From Allacma fusca (taxonomy: Eukaryota; Arthropoda; Collembola; Symphypleona; Sminthuridae): DNA of 64,000 bases. How positions within the stretch are numbered: the first letter of the stretch is position 1; every line of letters starts with the position of its first letter. The notes beneath the pieces were generated by a model. That model worked only from the letters and a program-made list of their open reading frames with translations, did not search any database and was not told the origin of the DNA. The translations under genes and the position numbers were made by a program. Location of the stretch: assembly GCA_947179485.1 (NCBI GenBank), contig OX359246.1, positions 15,066,001-15,130,000 of the forward strand. The letters are read 5' to 3'. This document shows positions 1 through 12,837 of the stretch, piece by piece.

Positions 1-537
1 AAACATATTGTAATAATGTAAAAGACCAGGAAAAATGTTCCAGGGAAATCCTCTTGGAATTTCTTCTTTGTACGTTGGTTCTCCTTTGGAAGGAACTTTT
101 CTATTATCCCAAAAAACAAATTCAAAATCCTGACATTTGTAAAAACAATAATGAGAAAATTACGCACTTTTGAATTTTTTAGCTGAAACGATGTACTGCT
201 GGTGATACTTAGGAAGTTCATAGCGATGTCGGATCACGATGAAATGCAGGACAATAGAAATTGTGAATGAAATCGTCCAAGTCACTCCAACCATAAAATA
301 AAGCAATTGAGTTTCTGACTCCTCTATTCTTTCAAACGTCTGGACCGTTCTCACAAAAATCCAGACGAACAAAACAATTGATGCACAAATTGAATAAATC
401 CACCAAAATAGTTCATTTGTGTGCAAACTTAGTCGAAGCTGTTGTGTTTTGGAATCCCATTTGTATGGAATGCAGCCCAAAACCGATCCCCATTCGTAGC
501 CCTTGAAAAATGTTATTTTTGCAATGGGTCCCAGCAT
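1..537 (-). CDS. GR-like seven-helix chemoreceptor, 3' part cut by window edge
   Basis: Exon 1 runs 537 down to 168 (370 nt, start MLGPIAKITFF) and ends at the phase-1 donor GTGCGT. A 67-bp intron follows, then exon 2 from 100 to the window edge (KKFLPKE-like start after an AG acceptor). The visible part encodes the N-terminus with the family signature FFKGY-W-GS-LGC-PYKWD, TM1 around residues 43-64 and TM2 around 79-102. Nothing visible is broken, but exon 3 lies outside the window. The second half of exon 1 is identical in protein to the copy at 6995-8328, while residues 40-65 differ, a mosaic pattern suggesting gene conversion. The family call (insect GR-type 7TM) rests on topology, length and C-terminal pattern of complete copies, not on a search. 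Confidence 0.6.
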
Positions 538-783
538 TTCAAGTGGTAGGAAATTTTAAGTTATGAATGAATGTTTTTTAATTTGGGTTTCTGAAAACAG
601 GGAAAATATGGAGAATTGGGTTAACTCAAGTCGCCCAGAACCACAACTTTAGGGATGAGATTTTGAAGAAATGTTTATGCTTTGTAGGAAATAAAATAAC
701 AGTACACCCGCGGTTAATCACATAAGTGTTTTCAGTCAATTTCTTCTGTAAGTCGAAAACCCGTGTCGCATACTGTTATGGAA

Positions 784-867
784 GTCCCATCTATATGGCA
801 TGAAGCCCAAAAATGAGCCCCAGGCGTGACCTTTAAAAAATGTTTTACTTGCAATGTGTCCTAACAT
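784..867 (-). pseudogene. GR exon 1 start fragment
   Basis: A short piece of exon 1 reading from an ATG at 867 gives about 28 codons beginning MLGHIASKTFFKGHAWGS and reaching the PYRWD motif. It then loses similarity. No exon 2 or 3 follows. The PYRW and FMP residues are closest to the copy at 45769-47084. It is an orphan relic of the receptor array lying upstream of the partial copy at the window start. Confidence 0.65.
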
Positions 868-3800
868 TTTAATTGATCTGGGATGGTGTCTAAGGTATAG
901 CTAAATTTTGTGTAGTGAACATTCGATTCTGTATTTTACATAAAACATTTTATCGGCAACCCGTTTGGGACATTCCTGAACAGGAAAAACTTCGGACTCA
1001 AACGTCCGAGTTGATGTGAACTTATGTAAATGAAATAATCTTAGGAACGTCAATTGAACTAGCTTGAATAAAATGAAAACTTGTTAGCCGATTCATTATA
1101 ATTTGAAATTCTGGAAATATTGCTCACAATCAGTCGTAATGAATCATATCAGTTTCATTAGGCTTCATTACAACCCATGTATTCAGGAATAATGCGTGTG
1201 TGTTGAAAAAATGAAAATATAATTATGCAATTAGTGCTTGTTTGATGAAGGCAAATTTGAATTTTAAAACAAGTAAGGTAGTTTCTCATTGGTGGAAATA
1301 ATCGGATGCATGAGGTTTATTCGGGTATATATTCAGGTTGTATATAATCATCGATTTTGATTATTTACACTGAATATCATATTCCTGTAAGACTACTTAC
1401 ATATAAACAATGGTCTTCAATTTGCAACTCTGCTAGTTTTAAAGACGAGCCCTCCAGACAGAAACAAATTTTACTCTGAAATGTAATATTCTTCCGCAAT
1501 TCCTGTCGAAAACATTTCGGTGATCTGAGAGTTTTTAATAAAGTTAAGTACTTACGTACAGTACACTGTCGACGGATGTGAAGCACCTTTTAAGATATCA
1601 CAACTGTTAAATAATTCAAGTCATTATAACATTCGTGAAAAAGATAAATTATCTAAGTGTATTTTTGATAATGATACACAAACATCCAATTGCAAACAAA
1701 TAGAAACTGTTCCATATTTCCATGTTAGATTTCATTTTACTTCTTTTAAATTCATTATGTAGCGATTAATTTGACAATTACAAATTGCAAACAACAATTA
1801 CTTCATTTTGATTTTGGAACAAGTTGCCATCTTAAGTTTGATCGGAAATGGGTGCAGACTGTATTTACTGGTTACCTACAATTTTTTTATTCTGAAGCTA
1901 CTTGCATGAAGTCATGTTATTTTTTGCTGGAAACAAACGTTGCGAAGACTTTTAGGGAATTAATAATCGCAATACTAGTGCTAATAATTATAACTGAACC
2001 ATGCTTAATGAAGTAGCTTACAGTTAACAAAATTCGAAAAAATATTTTAATCAACTGTATTCATTATTGTCACTATAAACCTTTATCAACCGATTAACGC
2101 TATTGAATCCAGCTGCTAACCGTTTATAACCATAACCGAATTCTTAAAAATCCAATAACGAAAACCGAATTCAAACAGTCAATAATGTTTGAGCAGTTAA
2201 CGTAAACCCAAATTTTCTGTTACCCATCACTGGTTTTGACACTTTTGACATCGTATGTCAGTGTCTGAATCTATGTAAATTAGATGGAATTGGGATTGCT
2301 CATCAGGACATTTGATATAAGAAATTAGTGAGACTTAAAGCTTGGATTTGGAGCTTATTTTATTCTTACGGCACTGGCACTGCCATAATTTGCAATTGCG
2401 CATGTGCCAAGTTTAACATGCTTCACCAAAATTTTACGTTGTAACAACGAGCGTGCTTGACGTCATTTCTTTATGCCAAACGTGTCCGCCTATCCTACTT
2501 ATTGGCCTATTTGTATGCTATTTGTCGGGTGCGAGGATTTTATTAAAGAGGCTTGAATGCTAATAGGTAAAAATATACAATTAAAACATAGCGTACAAAA
2601 TAGGTAGGCTCATCCGTCGTTGAAATATAGGAATATAAATAGGTAATTGAAACACGCCATTTTCAGTTAATGGCATGCGGAAATGGCAAAATGAAAATCA
2701 AAGAATAATTCGCACCTGGTACATGCATATTGTATGTGTCATGGTGCGGCTCAAGGCTTCAAGCATGAAAGATGGTGCTATATATCTCGTCTTGATATGT
2801 GCTAAAGCCTCACCAAAAGTTAAGCTTCTAAATATTCGGTAAAGTGGAAACTGCATTAACTCTATCACTAAAATTACAATTATTTGAACACAATTTAAAT
2901 TTCAAACAGGATTTGCTATAAGATATTTTGTCAGTCAGCAAATAGATTTCCGCTATCATGATTGTTCTATTGTTCAACTGACTTCAGAAAAGTTTCTTGT
3001 GGTATTTAATTTGTGAAATCTTAAGTACGACATCCCTTTTGACCAACGTTGTAAAATTTGGGCACAATTCCGACCCCAATCAAGGTAAGATTGGCTGATC
3101 TGCTCTTATGGACTTTGTCCAAGGTGACTTAACTCAAATTATTTTATTCCCATTTTATTGACTTGAGTTTGTTTTTAATTTATTAGAATGGAATGCTCTT
3201 AAATAGTCGTAGAAGCTTGTAGTATTCGTAGAACTAATTTATCAATGAAATGTAGGTTAATATATACGTCTTGGTGATCCCCATATAGGAAAGATGTACG
3301 ATAAGCTGACCAATTTAGCGGTTAAAATGTAGGCTTATGTGTAGGCTCGTTTCAAATGTTATAAATATGAAGGCTTTATGCTACGTCATTTGGACACCTT
3401 TGCCGTATGCTATAATGAAGTAAGGTTGACTTGCAAGCAATGGCCGAAGTACAGTATTTTCGATCTATTTGTTGACAATTCTCAATTTACATTGCTTTTG
3501 TTGGCCTGTAACTTATGAAGTGACCCCGGATAGGGGAAAATAATATGAGATCAGAAAATTACAATGAATTTCTATCGAAACTGTTAGTTTCTAGTATTTT
3601 ATCACGTATAACCAGTTCAATATTCTTAAAATGATTCCTGTATTCTTTCTTATTAGCTATAATTAAATTATATTAAAAAAAAGTTCAAATCGCACTCACA
3701 GAGTAATAACACCGTTTAAAACGAAAGATCCGTTGTAAGGCTTTCTCCACAAGCAAAATCAATAAGTGAAAAGCATTATTGTTGGTATCGCAAAATGCCC

Positions 3801-3883
3801 CCTGTTAACCCTGCATGGTTTTATTAAACGGATGATGAATTGTTTAGATCGCTTTAGTATTACTACTAGATGTGTACACGGCT
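868..3883. other. Gene-poor spacer
   Basis: No supported gene in 3 kb; open frames here are short and lack splice or family signals. Around 2484-2540 the text (GTGTCCGCCT...GGCCTATTTGTATGCTATTTG) resembles 28220-28270, just inside the right module of the composite hAT element, so a related mobile fragment probably lies here. Confidence 0.4.
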
Positions 3884-5211
3884 TCATGTTAGCAAGAGTA
3901 AACTAGCCGTTGTCTCCAAAACAAATCTTAACATGGTTAAAACTAGACCCTTATCAACATAATAGTAAGATCCCACGGTAATTCGTACAGTCCTGCAACT
4001 CCGAAGATATCGTTTTGAAAAAGGTGACACTCTCTCTCGCGACCACAATTCTAACGCCAATCTTGCAGAAGCTTCAACTTGAGCTAAAAACGTGAATGTC
4101 ACACTTAAAAAAAATATGATGCAAACGGCTCCAAAAAACATGGAAATCGTGAGTATCCCCCCAGTTCTAATGCAGCTGTATGTACAAAAAACACACAAGA
4201 GTAAGAATAACCACTCCACGGCAGGAATAATAAATGGGCTGTATATGTCCAGACCAAAAGCAGTCAAGACTTGCAACTCTCGATATACTTTTGCGAATTC
4301 CGTTCCCCTTCTCAAAATCCACTTTGTTGAGTAGCTCTTTTTCCCCAATCTAAAAGAAATACCGTGTAAAAGCAATTACTAACTTGCAAGTAAAACTAAC
4401 TTGTACAACAAAATGATGTGCGGCTTCATATATAAAATTTTCCAAAACTTACTGACATTCTCCCAGTATGAAAACTAATGAAAACATAAAATCCAGTACA
4501 GGAAATGCTGCGTACATTAGTCCAAACATTGCGACAACCTGGTGCATAATAATGACATCCTGTACTATCACAGCTGGAATTAGAAAATAGAGGGGTAAGT
4601 TGAGTAGCGATGTTGGTAATGATGGAAGCTGAGGATGTACAGTTATTAGAATGAGAATGAAAAGTTGTGTAATTAATGTATTGACGTAAAGGACCAGCAA
4701 AAACGCTCCAGGAAAATCTCGCTGAAATTTCTCTTCGAAAAGTCCTCTTTTCTTTGGGATGTATTTAACTGTGAGCCAACATTGCAATATTACAAATCTC
4801 GAGCCCTTTGATGGAAAACATGTAGAAAAATGTATATGTACTTTTAAATTTTTTAGTGAAGAGTATGTACTGCTGGTGAAATATTGGAAGTTCATAGCGG
4901 GTCCTGATCCCATTGAAATGTAGGACAATAGGCAATATTGAGCAAAGCGTCCAAGTCATTCCAGTCATAAAATGAAGCAGGTGAGTTTTTGACTCCTGGA
5001 TTCTTCCAAATGACTGCACCGTTCGCACAGAAAGCCAGATGAACAACAGAATTGATGCACAAATTGAATAAATCCACCAAAAGAATTCTTTTTTGTGTAA
5101 ACTGAGCCGAAGCTGTTTTGTTTTAGGGTTCCAATTGTATGGCATACAGTTTAAAAACGAACCCCATGCGTAGCCTTTGAAAAACGTCTTTTTTAAATTC
5201 TGTTCTAACAT
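3884..5211 (-). CDS. GR-like seven-helix chemoreceptor, intact
   Basis: Three exons: 5211-4842 (370 nt), 4768-4453 (316 nt) and 4349-3884 (466 nt). They join at phases 1 and 2 with GT-AG introns of 73 and 103 bp to encode 383 aa. Exon 1 carries the FFKGYAWGS and PYNW signature, TM1 (FWWIYSICASILLFIW) and TM2. Exon 2 carries DFPGAF and two or three hydrophobic segments. Exon 3 carries YRELQVLTAF-LDIYSP, two more helices and a C-terminal helix after the GSYYYVDKGLVLTML motif. Length (about 380 aa) and a final helix following an F/Y-V-D motif fit arthropod gustatory receptors. That family has low sequence conservation, so another lineage-specific 7TM family is possible. It would act as a ligand-gated channel in sensory membranes if the family call is right. 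No stops or frameshifts seen. Confidence 0.62.
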
Positions 5212-5890
5212 TCCTAGTGTTGGGAGAGAGTCAATTCGGTAATTTACGAATGTCCAAATTCGATTCGAGAAATACCAGAGAAATCATTACATATAGCTAC
5301 AATTGCCAGGGCTCACGGTTATGGGCATTTACAAAATTGATTGTGTGTCGGGTATGAAATAAAATAGTTGTACACATGTAAGTATTTACTTAGAAAAGCT
5401 TTCAGTCAATTCCCTTCCTACGGGAATATAAAATATGCTTTACTTTTGTGATGAAAAATCAATCCAAACATGCGCAGACTATTGCTGATTGAATTAGTTA
5501 ATTGGATCTTTCATGTATTTTGTACGTGAATGGCAGAATATCGTAATTCAATTGGAAATTTGTTAAATGCTGAATGATCCCAGCATTCAAATCAATGTTT
5601 AAATTTGTACAAGGGTTACTCGGCCACACTTATGTAGGACCACTTATGTGCAAATGATATGTTAAACAATTTATTTTGTACGGAAATTTATGCTCAACTT
5701 TCAATACCAAACAAAGTTCAGAAAACAAAATTATTTTAAATTGAGAATTTCAAATGCATTGTACAGGGGTTGTTTTTTTTGTGGAAGATTCTTCCCAGGG
5801 AACAAATATTTTCTGACAGTGAAACAAATTCCGACTGCTTTGTACATTGAAATTTATATGTATGAATATAATGAATTTACATAAAATTGC
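5212..5890. other. Spacer between GR copies
   Basis: No gene supported. Much of it is 5' flank of the upstream GR copy, with weak similarity to the flanks of other copies. Confidence 0.4.
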
Positions 5891-6430
5891 TACCAAAAGT
5901 ATCCACTCGGCGGCTGCAAATATCCAAACAAAATGCAGTTAAGACCTGCATCTCTCGATCGATTTCTTAAATTCCACTTCCGTTCTCAACACGGGATTTG
6001 TTGAGTACCATTTTCGTTTCAATCTACAAAAAATGACACATGTTAATAAAAACCCCAGAAATTAATTGTTATTAAACAATACATTCATTTCCACTGGCAA
6101 ATATACTGACCACCAAATTACGTTAAGGAGGACAGTAGGAAATGTGAAGGACAATGTCCAAGTCACTCTTACCATAAAATAAAGCATTTCAGTTTCTGTC
6201 TCCTCTATTCTTCCAAAAGTCTGGGCCGTTCTCACAAAAAGCCAGACATACGATAGAATTGATGCACAAATTGAATAAATCCACCAAAATAATTCATGTA
6301 TGCACAAATGTGGTCGAAGCTATTGGGTTTCTGGAATTCCATTTTTATGGAATGCAGCCCAAAAGGAGCCCCATGCGTATTGAAAAAATGTGTTTCTCTC
6401 CACATCTCGAATGTTGGAAGGTAGCCATTT
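5891..6430 (-). pseudogene. GR pseudogene, exon 2 lost
   Basis: The 5' part of exon 3 is recognisable at about 6025-5891 (LQVLTAF region with errors). An intron-2-like stretch at 6066-6122 matches 7512-7562 in the intact copy. It then jumps directly into exon 1 sequence (about 6430-6123; FWWIYSICASIL, VRTAQTFGRIEE). Exon 2 and the second half of exon 3 are missing, and the exon 1 start is altered. It cannot encode a receptor. Confidence 0.7.
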
Positions 6431-6994
6431 AGGATGGAAACGTTTTTTAAATTGAGCTTCTAAAAAGAGAAAATTTACAGAATCGTGTAAACCCAAGTCG
6501 GCCGGAACCACACTTTGGGAATATGATCTTGAAGAAATGCTTATGCAATGAACGAAATCAACGTATACCCACGGGCTTCCATGTAAGTGCTTTCAGCCAT
6601 GCATATATATACATATATATGTTTATGTCGGAAAACCATATAGCATACTTTTATAGAATAATTACAATAATATAGTGTCAATAAAAAATCATTGGATTAA
6701 ATTGGTTGAAGAGATCCGAATTGGCTGGTTACATAACATATATTTGCAAGAAGAACTTACAGTGGTGCCACAGTAATTCACAGAATATTTACATCAGGTC
6801 TTATCAGGTCACAGACGACTCAAAAATGTGCTTGAAGTAATAATCCTGGCAAACCTAACAGTTAAGTAATCCCGGAAAGGCTCCAGTCCGAATATATACA
6901 TTCTTACCATACAGTCCCTATGATTTGAGGAAAACTTTGAACTTCGTGCTGCTTTACTTATAACGTAATCTTATTCTCATCTGTGTACACATTA
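6431..6994. repeat. Duplicated GR flanking sequence
   Basis: The first part resembles 5' flanks of other GR copies (AAGTCGGCCGGAACCACAC compared with AAGTCGCCCAGAACCACAA near 630 and 8415). The last part, 6860-6920, resembles the 3' flank at 10360-10430. No gene. Confidence 0.5.
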
Positions 6995-8328
6995 TCATTT
7001 TAGAACAAGCAAACTTGCTGTAGACTCCAAAATAAATCTGAACATGGTTAGAACCAATCCATTATCAACAAAAAAATAAGACCCAACCATCACTCGTAAA
7101 CTCCTGCAACTTCGCACAAATCGTTTTGAAACAGGTGACAATCTCTTTCGTGACCAAGATTCTAACGTCTCTCTGGAGGACGTTTCGACTTGAGCAAAAA
7201 ATGTGAACGCCACACTTACATAAAACATAACGGAAAAAGCTCCAAGAAACATACAAATTTTAATTATCCCCCCAGCCCTAATACAGCTGTATGTTAGAAA
7301 AACTCCAGCTACAAGAAGTATACACTCGGCGACCGGAATAAGAATTGGGCTGTAAATGTCCAGACAAAAGGCTGTCAAGACCTGCAACTCTCGATATATT
7401 TTCTTGAATTCCACTTCCGTTCTCAAAACCGGGTTTGTTGAGTAGCTCTTTCGTTTCAATCTACGAGAAATTATATAAATTATGAAATTCTCCAGAAAAT
7501 ACTTATTCCTCAACAATTCACTGATTTCCACTGACAAATAAACTGACTACCAAATTACGCCCCACGTACTGAGATTCTTTCATTACGAAAACTGCCGAAA
7601 ACATACCATCCAGCACAGGAAATACTATCAGGTATATTAGTCCAAAAGAAGCGAAAATTTGATGCATTATGACGGTTACTTGCACTATCACAGCAGGGAA
7701 TAGGAAATGGTTTGGTAAATCAAAAAGAGATGTTGGCATAACAGGCTGTTGTGGAAACACGGTTATTACAATAAAAAATAAAAATTGTAAACATAATGTA
7801 ATAATGTAAAAGGCCAGGAAAAACGTTCCAGGGAAATCCTCTTGGAATTTCTTCTTTGTACGTTGGCTCTCCTTTGGAAGGAACTTTTCTATTATCCCAA
7901 AAAACAAATTCAAAATCCTGACAACATTTGTAAAAACAATAATGAGAAAATTACGCACTTTTGAATTTTTTAGCTGAAACGATGTACTGCTGGTGATACT
8001 TAGGAAGTTCATAGCGATGTCGGATCACGATGAAATGCAGGACAATAGAAATTGTGAATGAAATCGTCCAAGTCACTCCAACCATAAAATAAAGCAATTG
8101 AGTTTCTGACTCCTCTATTCTTTCAAACGTCTGAACCGTTCTTACAATAAGCCAGATTAGCAATACAATGGATGCACAAATCGAATAAATCCACCAAAAC
8201 AGGTCTTTTCTGTGCAAACTTAGCCGAAGCTGTTGGGTTTTGGAATCCCATTTGTATGGAATGCAGCCCAAAACCGATCCCCATTCGTAGCCCTTGAAAA
8301 ATGTGATTTTTGCAATAGGTCCTAGCAT
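6995..8328 (-). CDS. GR-like seven-helix chemoreceptor, intact
   Basis: Exons 8328-7959, 7888-7570 and 7460-6995 (370, 319 and 466 nt; phases 1 and 2; introns 70 and 109 bp) encode 384 aa. TM1 is at residues 43-64 and TM2 at 79-102. Exon 2 starts KKFLPKESQRTKKKFQEDF and holds TM3 plus a long hydrophobic stretch ending FVMKESQ. Exon 3 starts LKRKSYSTNP, carries YRELQVLTAFCLDIYSP, two helices and the terminal GLVLTMFRFILESTASLL helix, with stop TGA at 6995-6997. Residues 40-65 of exon 1 resemble the broken copy at 10486-13011, whereas the rest of exon 1 is nearly identical to the copy at 168-537. No transmembrane segment or frame is lost. Confidence 0.65.
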
Positions 8329-9023
8329 TTCAAGTGGTAGAAATTTTTAAGTTATGAATGAATGTGTTTCAATTGAAAACAGGGAAGATATGGATAATCG
8401 GGTTAACCTAAAGTCGCCCAAAACCACAACTTCGGGGATGAGATTTTGAAGAAATGTTTATGCTTGACAGGAAATAAAATAACAGTACACTCACGGTTAA
8501 TCACATAAGTGTTTTCAGCCAATTACTTTTGTAAGTCGAAAACCAGTGTCGCATACTGTTAGGGAAGTATTGTTAATGAAAAATTTAACGAACTACTTTC
8601 TTGTAGAAATGTCTTACATGGTTTTGTTTGGGTCCTGAATGAATGGTTAAGCTATGTATGAAGACGAGTAATAATACAAACACCGGTTTTCATTTAAGTA
8701 TTTTTAGTCAATTGCTTTTCTATGGCATATATGTAAAATTGTAATGTACTTTTATGGAAATATTGTTAATGAAAATCAATCGATTGACTTAATTGAAGAG
8801 ACTACATACATTTTGAATTTGCAAACACGTGGCAGAAAGTCAGGATGAAAGTACAATCGGCTGATTGCATTGTGACCAGATCCTAGCAGTTTACATAACG
8901 TTTAGTAGCGTGTAGTGCTTACAGAGGAACTTAATTCGAAAAAAACATGGTTGAAAGTTGAACCGAGCTAAAACGCCTTACCATGTACTTTTTAACATCG
9001 TACGAAAACGCAGATAGTTGCAC
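8329..9023. repeat. Duplicated 5' flank of GR gene
   Basis: 8722-8960 (TTTTATGGAAATATTGTTA...TTGAAGAGACTACATAC) recurs at 9975-10200, near 13240-13450 and at 19095-19290. The flank was copied along with receptor genes. No coding capacity seen. Confidence 0.65.
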
Positions 9024-9657
9024 CCGGATCAGTGCATCGCATGGGTACGGGTAGTACTTGAGTATTTGGGTACAGATCCAGGTCCGAAATGGGTACTCTG
9101 TTTAGGTACCCAAACTGAATGGGAACTTTATGGGTACTATCTATATGTACCCAAATATTGAGTGCAAACCCAGGTGTTGGGTACAGGTACAAACTTGGGA
9201 TTTTGTGGGTTGTACCTGACAGGAACAGGTACAAGCTTCCATTATACCTGGACCCGACAAATTAATACCTGAAAATGTGGGTACTTTTACGAACAGAAAT
9301 TCATCTTACGACGCATCTAATGTAGTATGTGGTTCTCTCTCCGACCTACAGGTTTATTTTGATATTCAGCGTGTTTTCAGGAGTGCATTGTAATTTGTGA
9401 AAAAACATACGGATTTGCAATAGAGATGGTTGATCAACTTAGCACAACGCGCCAGCAATAAGTACGTGTAATTACAAATTCCACTTGTAATTCAGTAAAA
9501 ATAACGTTAAATGATAACACAACATTTACATTAACAACATTTATTTCATGGGTACTTTTAATCATGTACGGGTCTGGGTACGATTTTTGCCGGTGCCCAC
9601 TATTTAGGTCCAGGTCGAGATACAGCATTTTTGTACCCATGCGATGCGCTGACCCGC
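9024..9657. mobile_element. MITE-like element with GGGTAC repeats
   Basis: The left end reads CAGTGCATCGCATGGGTAC. The right end is its near-perfect inverse (GTACCCATGCGATGCGCTG). In between are many copies of GGGTAC/GTACCC in subterminal clusters and no transposase. This is the layout of a non-autonomous DNA transposon. Edges are approximate and I could not define a clean target duplication. A related GGGTACGGGTA stretch occurs at 31200-31290. Confidence 0.6.
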
Positions 9658-10485
9658 ATGATTGGGAACGATAAAAGGAACGATTTGGGTACAATAATTG
9701 TATACCCGGAATTTTTGGGAATTGTTTGGGAAAGGGCAAACTTAGACCCGAAATTTAGGAACGGAAACAAGTCCCCTGTGATAGAAATAATACCGTTATT
9801 CAAAATACACTTTCGTATAGCTATTCCGATTGAAAAAAAAAATTAATTGCGAGAAAATTTTAAAAATTCAATAAAGCAATTATTACACATTATTACTTTA
9901 AGTTCCAATAAATTGAAATTTTATCAAACAATATGTACAATAACTAATAACTATACGTATTTTTAGTCAATTGCTTTTATATGGCATAAAAATTTGTAAT
10001 ATACTTTTATGGAAATATTGTTACTGAAAATCAGTCGACTGACTTGGTTGAAGAGACTACATACATTTTTAATTTGCAAAAACGTGATAGAAAGCCACGA
10101 TGAAAGTGCAATCGGCTTATTACAACGTGACCAGACCCACCCAGGTTACATAACCTGTATAGTAACGTTTAATAATTATTTGCAGTGGAACTAATTCGAA
10201 ACTTGATTTTGAACAAACAAATTTGAATTCTACTTTCCTGGGCACAAAATTACATTCGACCACTCCCTCGTAAACTATCCGCATAAATAAAAAGTAATTT
10301 ACATATTAAAAAATTAATTTGTGTCGATAGTTCTATTTTTGTAATCTCTGCAAAAGTCTTGGTGACCCTTCCGGATATGTACAATCTTACCATACTGTGA
10401 AATCTCTATGATTTTAGAATAACAATTAACTTGTATATGATGTTTTACTCATGACGTGATCTTATTCTCATCTCTGTACGCATTA
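9658..10485. repeat. Segmental duplication shared with 13683-14060
   Basis: 9658-9840 (TTGGGAACGATAAAAGGAACG...CTTAGACCCGAAATTTAGGAACGG) recurs at 13687-13795 and 13980-14030. The later copy holds about 170 bp of extra sequence. 9960-10330 repeats the GR 5' flank, and 10340-10480 is the 3' flank of the next GR copy. No gene. Confidence 0.65.
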
Positions 10486-11655
10486 TCATTTTAGAACAAG
10501 CAAACTTGCTGTGGACTCCAAAACAAATCTGAACATAGTTAGAACCAGTCCAGTATCAACAAAAAATAAGACCCCACCATCACTCGTAAACTCCTGCAAC
10601 TCCGCACAAATCGTTTTGAAACAGGTAAAAATCTTTTTCGTGACCAAGATTCTAACGTCTCTCTGGAGGACTTTTCGACTTGAATAGCAAAAAATGTGAA
10701 TGCCATACTTAAATAAAACATACTGGAAAAAGCTCCAAAAAACATCAAAATTTTAATTATCCTCCGAGCCCTAATACAGTTATATGTGAGAAAAACGCAA
10801 GCTACCAGAAGTATACACTCGGCGGCAGGAATATTAATTGGGCTGTAAATATCCAGACAAAAAGAACCCAAGACCTGAATCACTCGGTACATTTTCTTAA
10901 ATTCCATTTCCATTCTCAAAACAGGATTTGTTGCGTAGCACTTTCTTTCCAACCTACAATATATGACATAAATTACGAAATACTTCACAAAATTGTTCTT
11001 CATCAACAATACACTCATTTCCACTGCAAATAAACCGCCAACTAAAAAAAGAACTTACTGAGATTCTTTCAGGATAAAAACTACTGAAAACATAAAATCC
11101 AGCACAGGAAATACCATCAAGTATATTAGTCCAAACCAAGCGAAAATTTGATGCATTATGATGGTCACTTGCACTATCACTGCAGGGAACAGGAAATGGC
11201 TTGGTAAATCAAAAAGCGAAGTTGGCATAACAGGCTGTTGTGGAAGCACAGTTATTGCAATAAAAAATATAAATTGTGAACATAGTGTAATAATGTAAAA
11301 GGCCAGGAAAAACGTTCCAGGGAAATCCTTTTGGAATTTCTTCTTTGTACTTTGTTTCTCTTTTGGAAGGAATTTTTCTATTATCAAAAACATTTTTATT
11401 AAAAATTTGGAAAACATTTGTGGAAAATAATTAGACAATTACGTACTTTTGAATTTTTTAGCAAAAACAATGTACTGCTGATGAAACTTCGGAAGTCCAT
11501 AGCGGTTTTGGATCACGATGAAATGCAGGACAATAGAAAGTGTGAATGAAAACGTCCAGGTCACTCCAAACATAAAATAACCAATTTGAGTTTCTGACTC
11601 CTCTAATCTTCCAAACGTCTGAACCGTTCTTACAAAAAGCCAGATGAGCAATACA

Positions 11656-12837
11656 CTTATTAAAACTAATACCGATTGATAATTATGTTTCGAAACCTCA
11701 CAAATTGTTCCTACAGAGGATAGGAATTAGGAAGATAAATGAACTATTAACCTTAGAAAGCAATAATAATCTACCAAGCCATCAGTGTAGAACTGCCGAA
11801 ATTCTAAAAACCCGATACAAAAAGGAACTAGGTGATATGCGCGTATCTGAAACCAATAAGTGTAACTATGAAATTTTCAATCATCTACAAAATGCTTTCT
11901 CCACAATAACCAGTGGTAATATGTATATGATCTACGTGTGTAAAAACCTTAGGATGTATCTAAACGATGAAGTTAAAAAAAAGATTCATGACTACAATTG
12001 GAAAATTCTGGAAGTAAGTCTCACCCTAAGTGAATATGAAATTGTATGGAAATTATGGCATAACGCCTTATGTAGTCCGGTTATGGCCCAAAAAATGAAT
12101 CTAATAAACAATAACAAGTGCCTTTTCTGTAGCAAAATCAACACACGTGCTTCGCACTACACTAACTGTGAACTTTTTATTGATATGTGGCTCTATTGCC
12201 AAAAGCTAGCCGACCTTGCCAAACACAAATGGGATGATAACACAAGACTACGAGGATCAAAAGTTTCAAACAGCTTTTTCCATGTTATTAGTGCAGCCTA
12301 TTCAGTAATTTATGAGTATGTCTACTTACATCTTAATAATGAAATCTTTAAAAAGGAACCAGTTACGAGCTTAAAACAAAAAATATATGAAACAATATAT
12401 ATTCAATTCCAACATGCTAAATGTGGTGGATCTATAACAATACAACAATTTAATAAGTACTGGTCTCCTCTTAAGTTTCTGTATGTAATTGTAGGCTCAG
12501 AAATAAATGTTTGCCTCCCGAGGGCATAGCGTCTAACTATGGACTCGGTCAGACCTTTCACCAAGCTGGGAGAAATAAGCGACTCCTGTAACCCCTGAGC
12601 TGGGAGCATGTGAAAGTGGATGGTATCAGTGCAGACCAAACAACCTAGGCCGGGGCTTTACCCTGTAATCCATTTGGAGGCCGTTGTTTGTGAATGCGCT
12701 GGAGAGACAACAATTTTAAGAATAATGTGAAAGACGGGCTTTTGGTCACAAATAATTAGGTTAAAAAAAAAGACACCGGACATGTAAAATTTAATGCCTG
12801 AATAAAACCTTACCAATGATCTAATAAAAAAAAAAAA
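11656..12837 (+). mobile_element. 5'-truncated LINE (non-LTR retrotransposon)
   Basis: Inserted in GR exon 1. It ends in an A tract (12826-12837) and is bounded by 13-bp direct repeats GATGAGCAATACA at 11643-11655 and 12838-12850. It contains the 3' end of a reverse-transcriptase ORF followed by about 300 bp of 3' UTR. Its length of 1.18 kb against several kb for full elements shows 5' truncation, the usual product of target-primed reverse transcription. Confidence 0.9.
11705..12529 (+). CDS. LINE ORF2 C-terminal fragment (zf-RVT-like)
   Basis: Open for 274 aa with no visible catalytic RT motif, because the 5' part is missing. The segment around residues 110-165 (KLWHNAL then C139-x2-C142-x8-H151-x3-C155 and a Trp-containing helix) matches the zinc-binding domain found after reverse transcriptase in many LINEs. 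The Met is not a real start; the frame is the tail of a longer polyprotein. Clade is uncertain (L1/Tx1-like or similar). No intact product is expected. Confidence 0.7.
   Translation: MFLQRIGIRKINELLTLESNNNLPSHQCRTAEILKTRYKKELGDMRVSETNKCNYEIFNHLQNAFSTITSGNMYMIYVCKNLRMYLNDEVKKKIHDYNWKILEVSLTLSEYEIVWKLWHNALCSPVMAQKMNLINNNKCLFCSKINTRASHYTNCELFIDMWLYCQKLADLAKHKWDDNTRLRGSKVSNSFFHVISAAYSVIYEYVYLHLNNEIFKKEPVTSLKQKIYETIYIQFQHAKCGGSITIQQFNKYWSPLKFLYVIVGSEINVCLPRA

Noticed and set aside
8992-9846. Several 67-101-aa frames on both strands
   Set aside because: Products of GGGTAC repeats in the MITE-like element and adjoining duplicated DNA.
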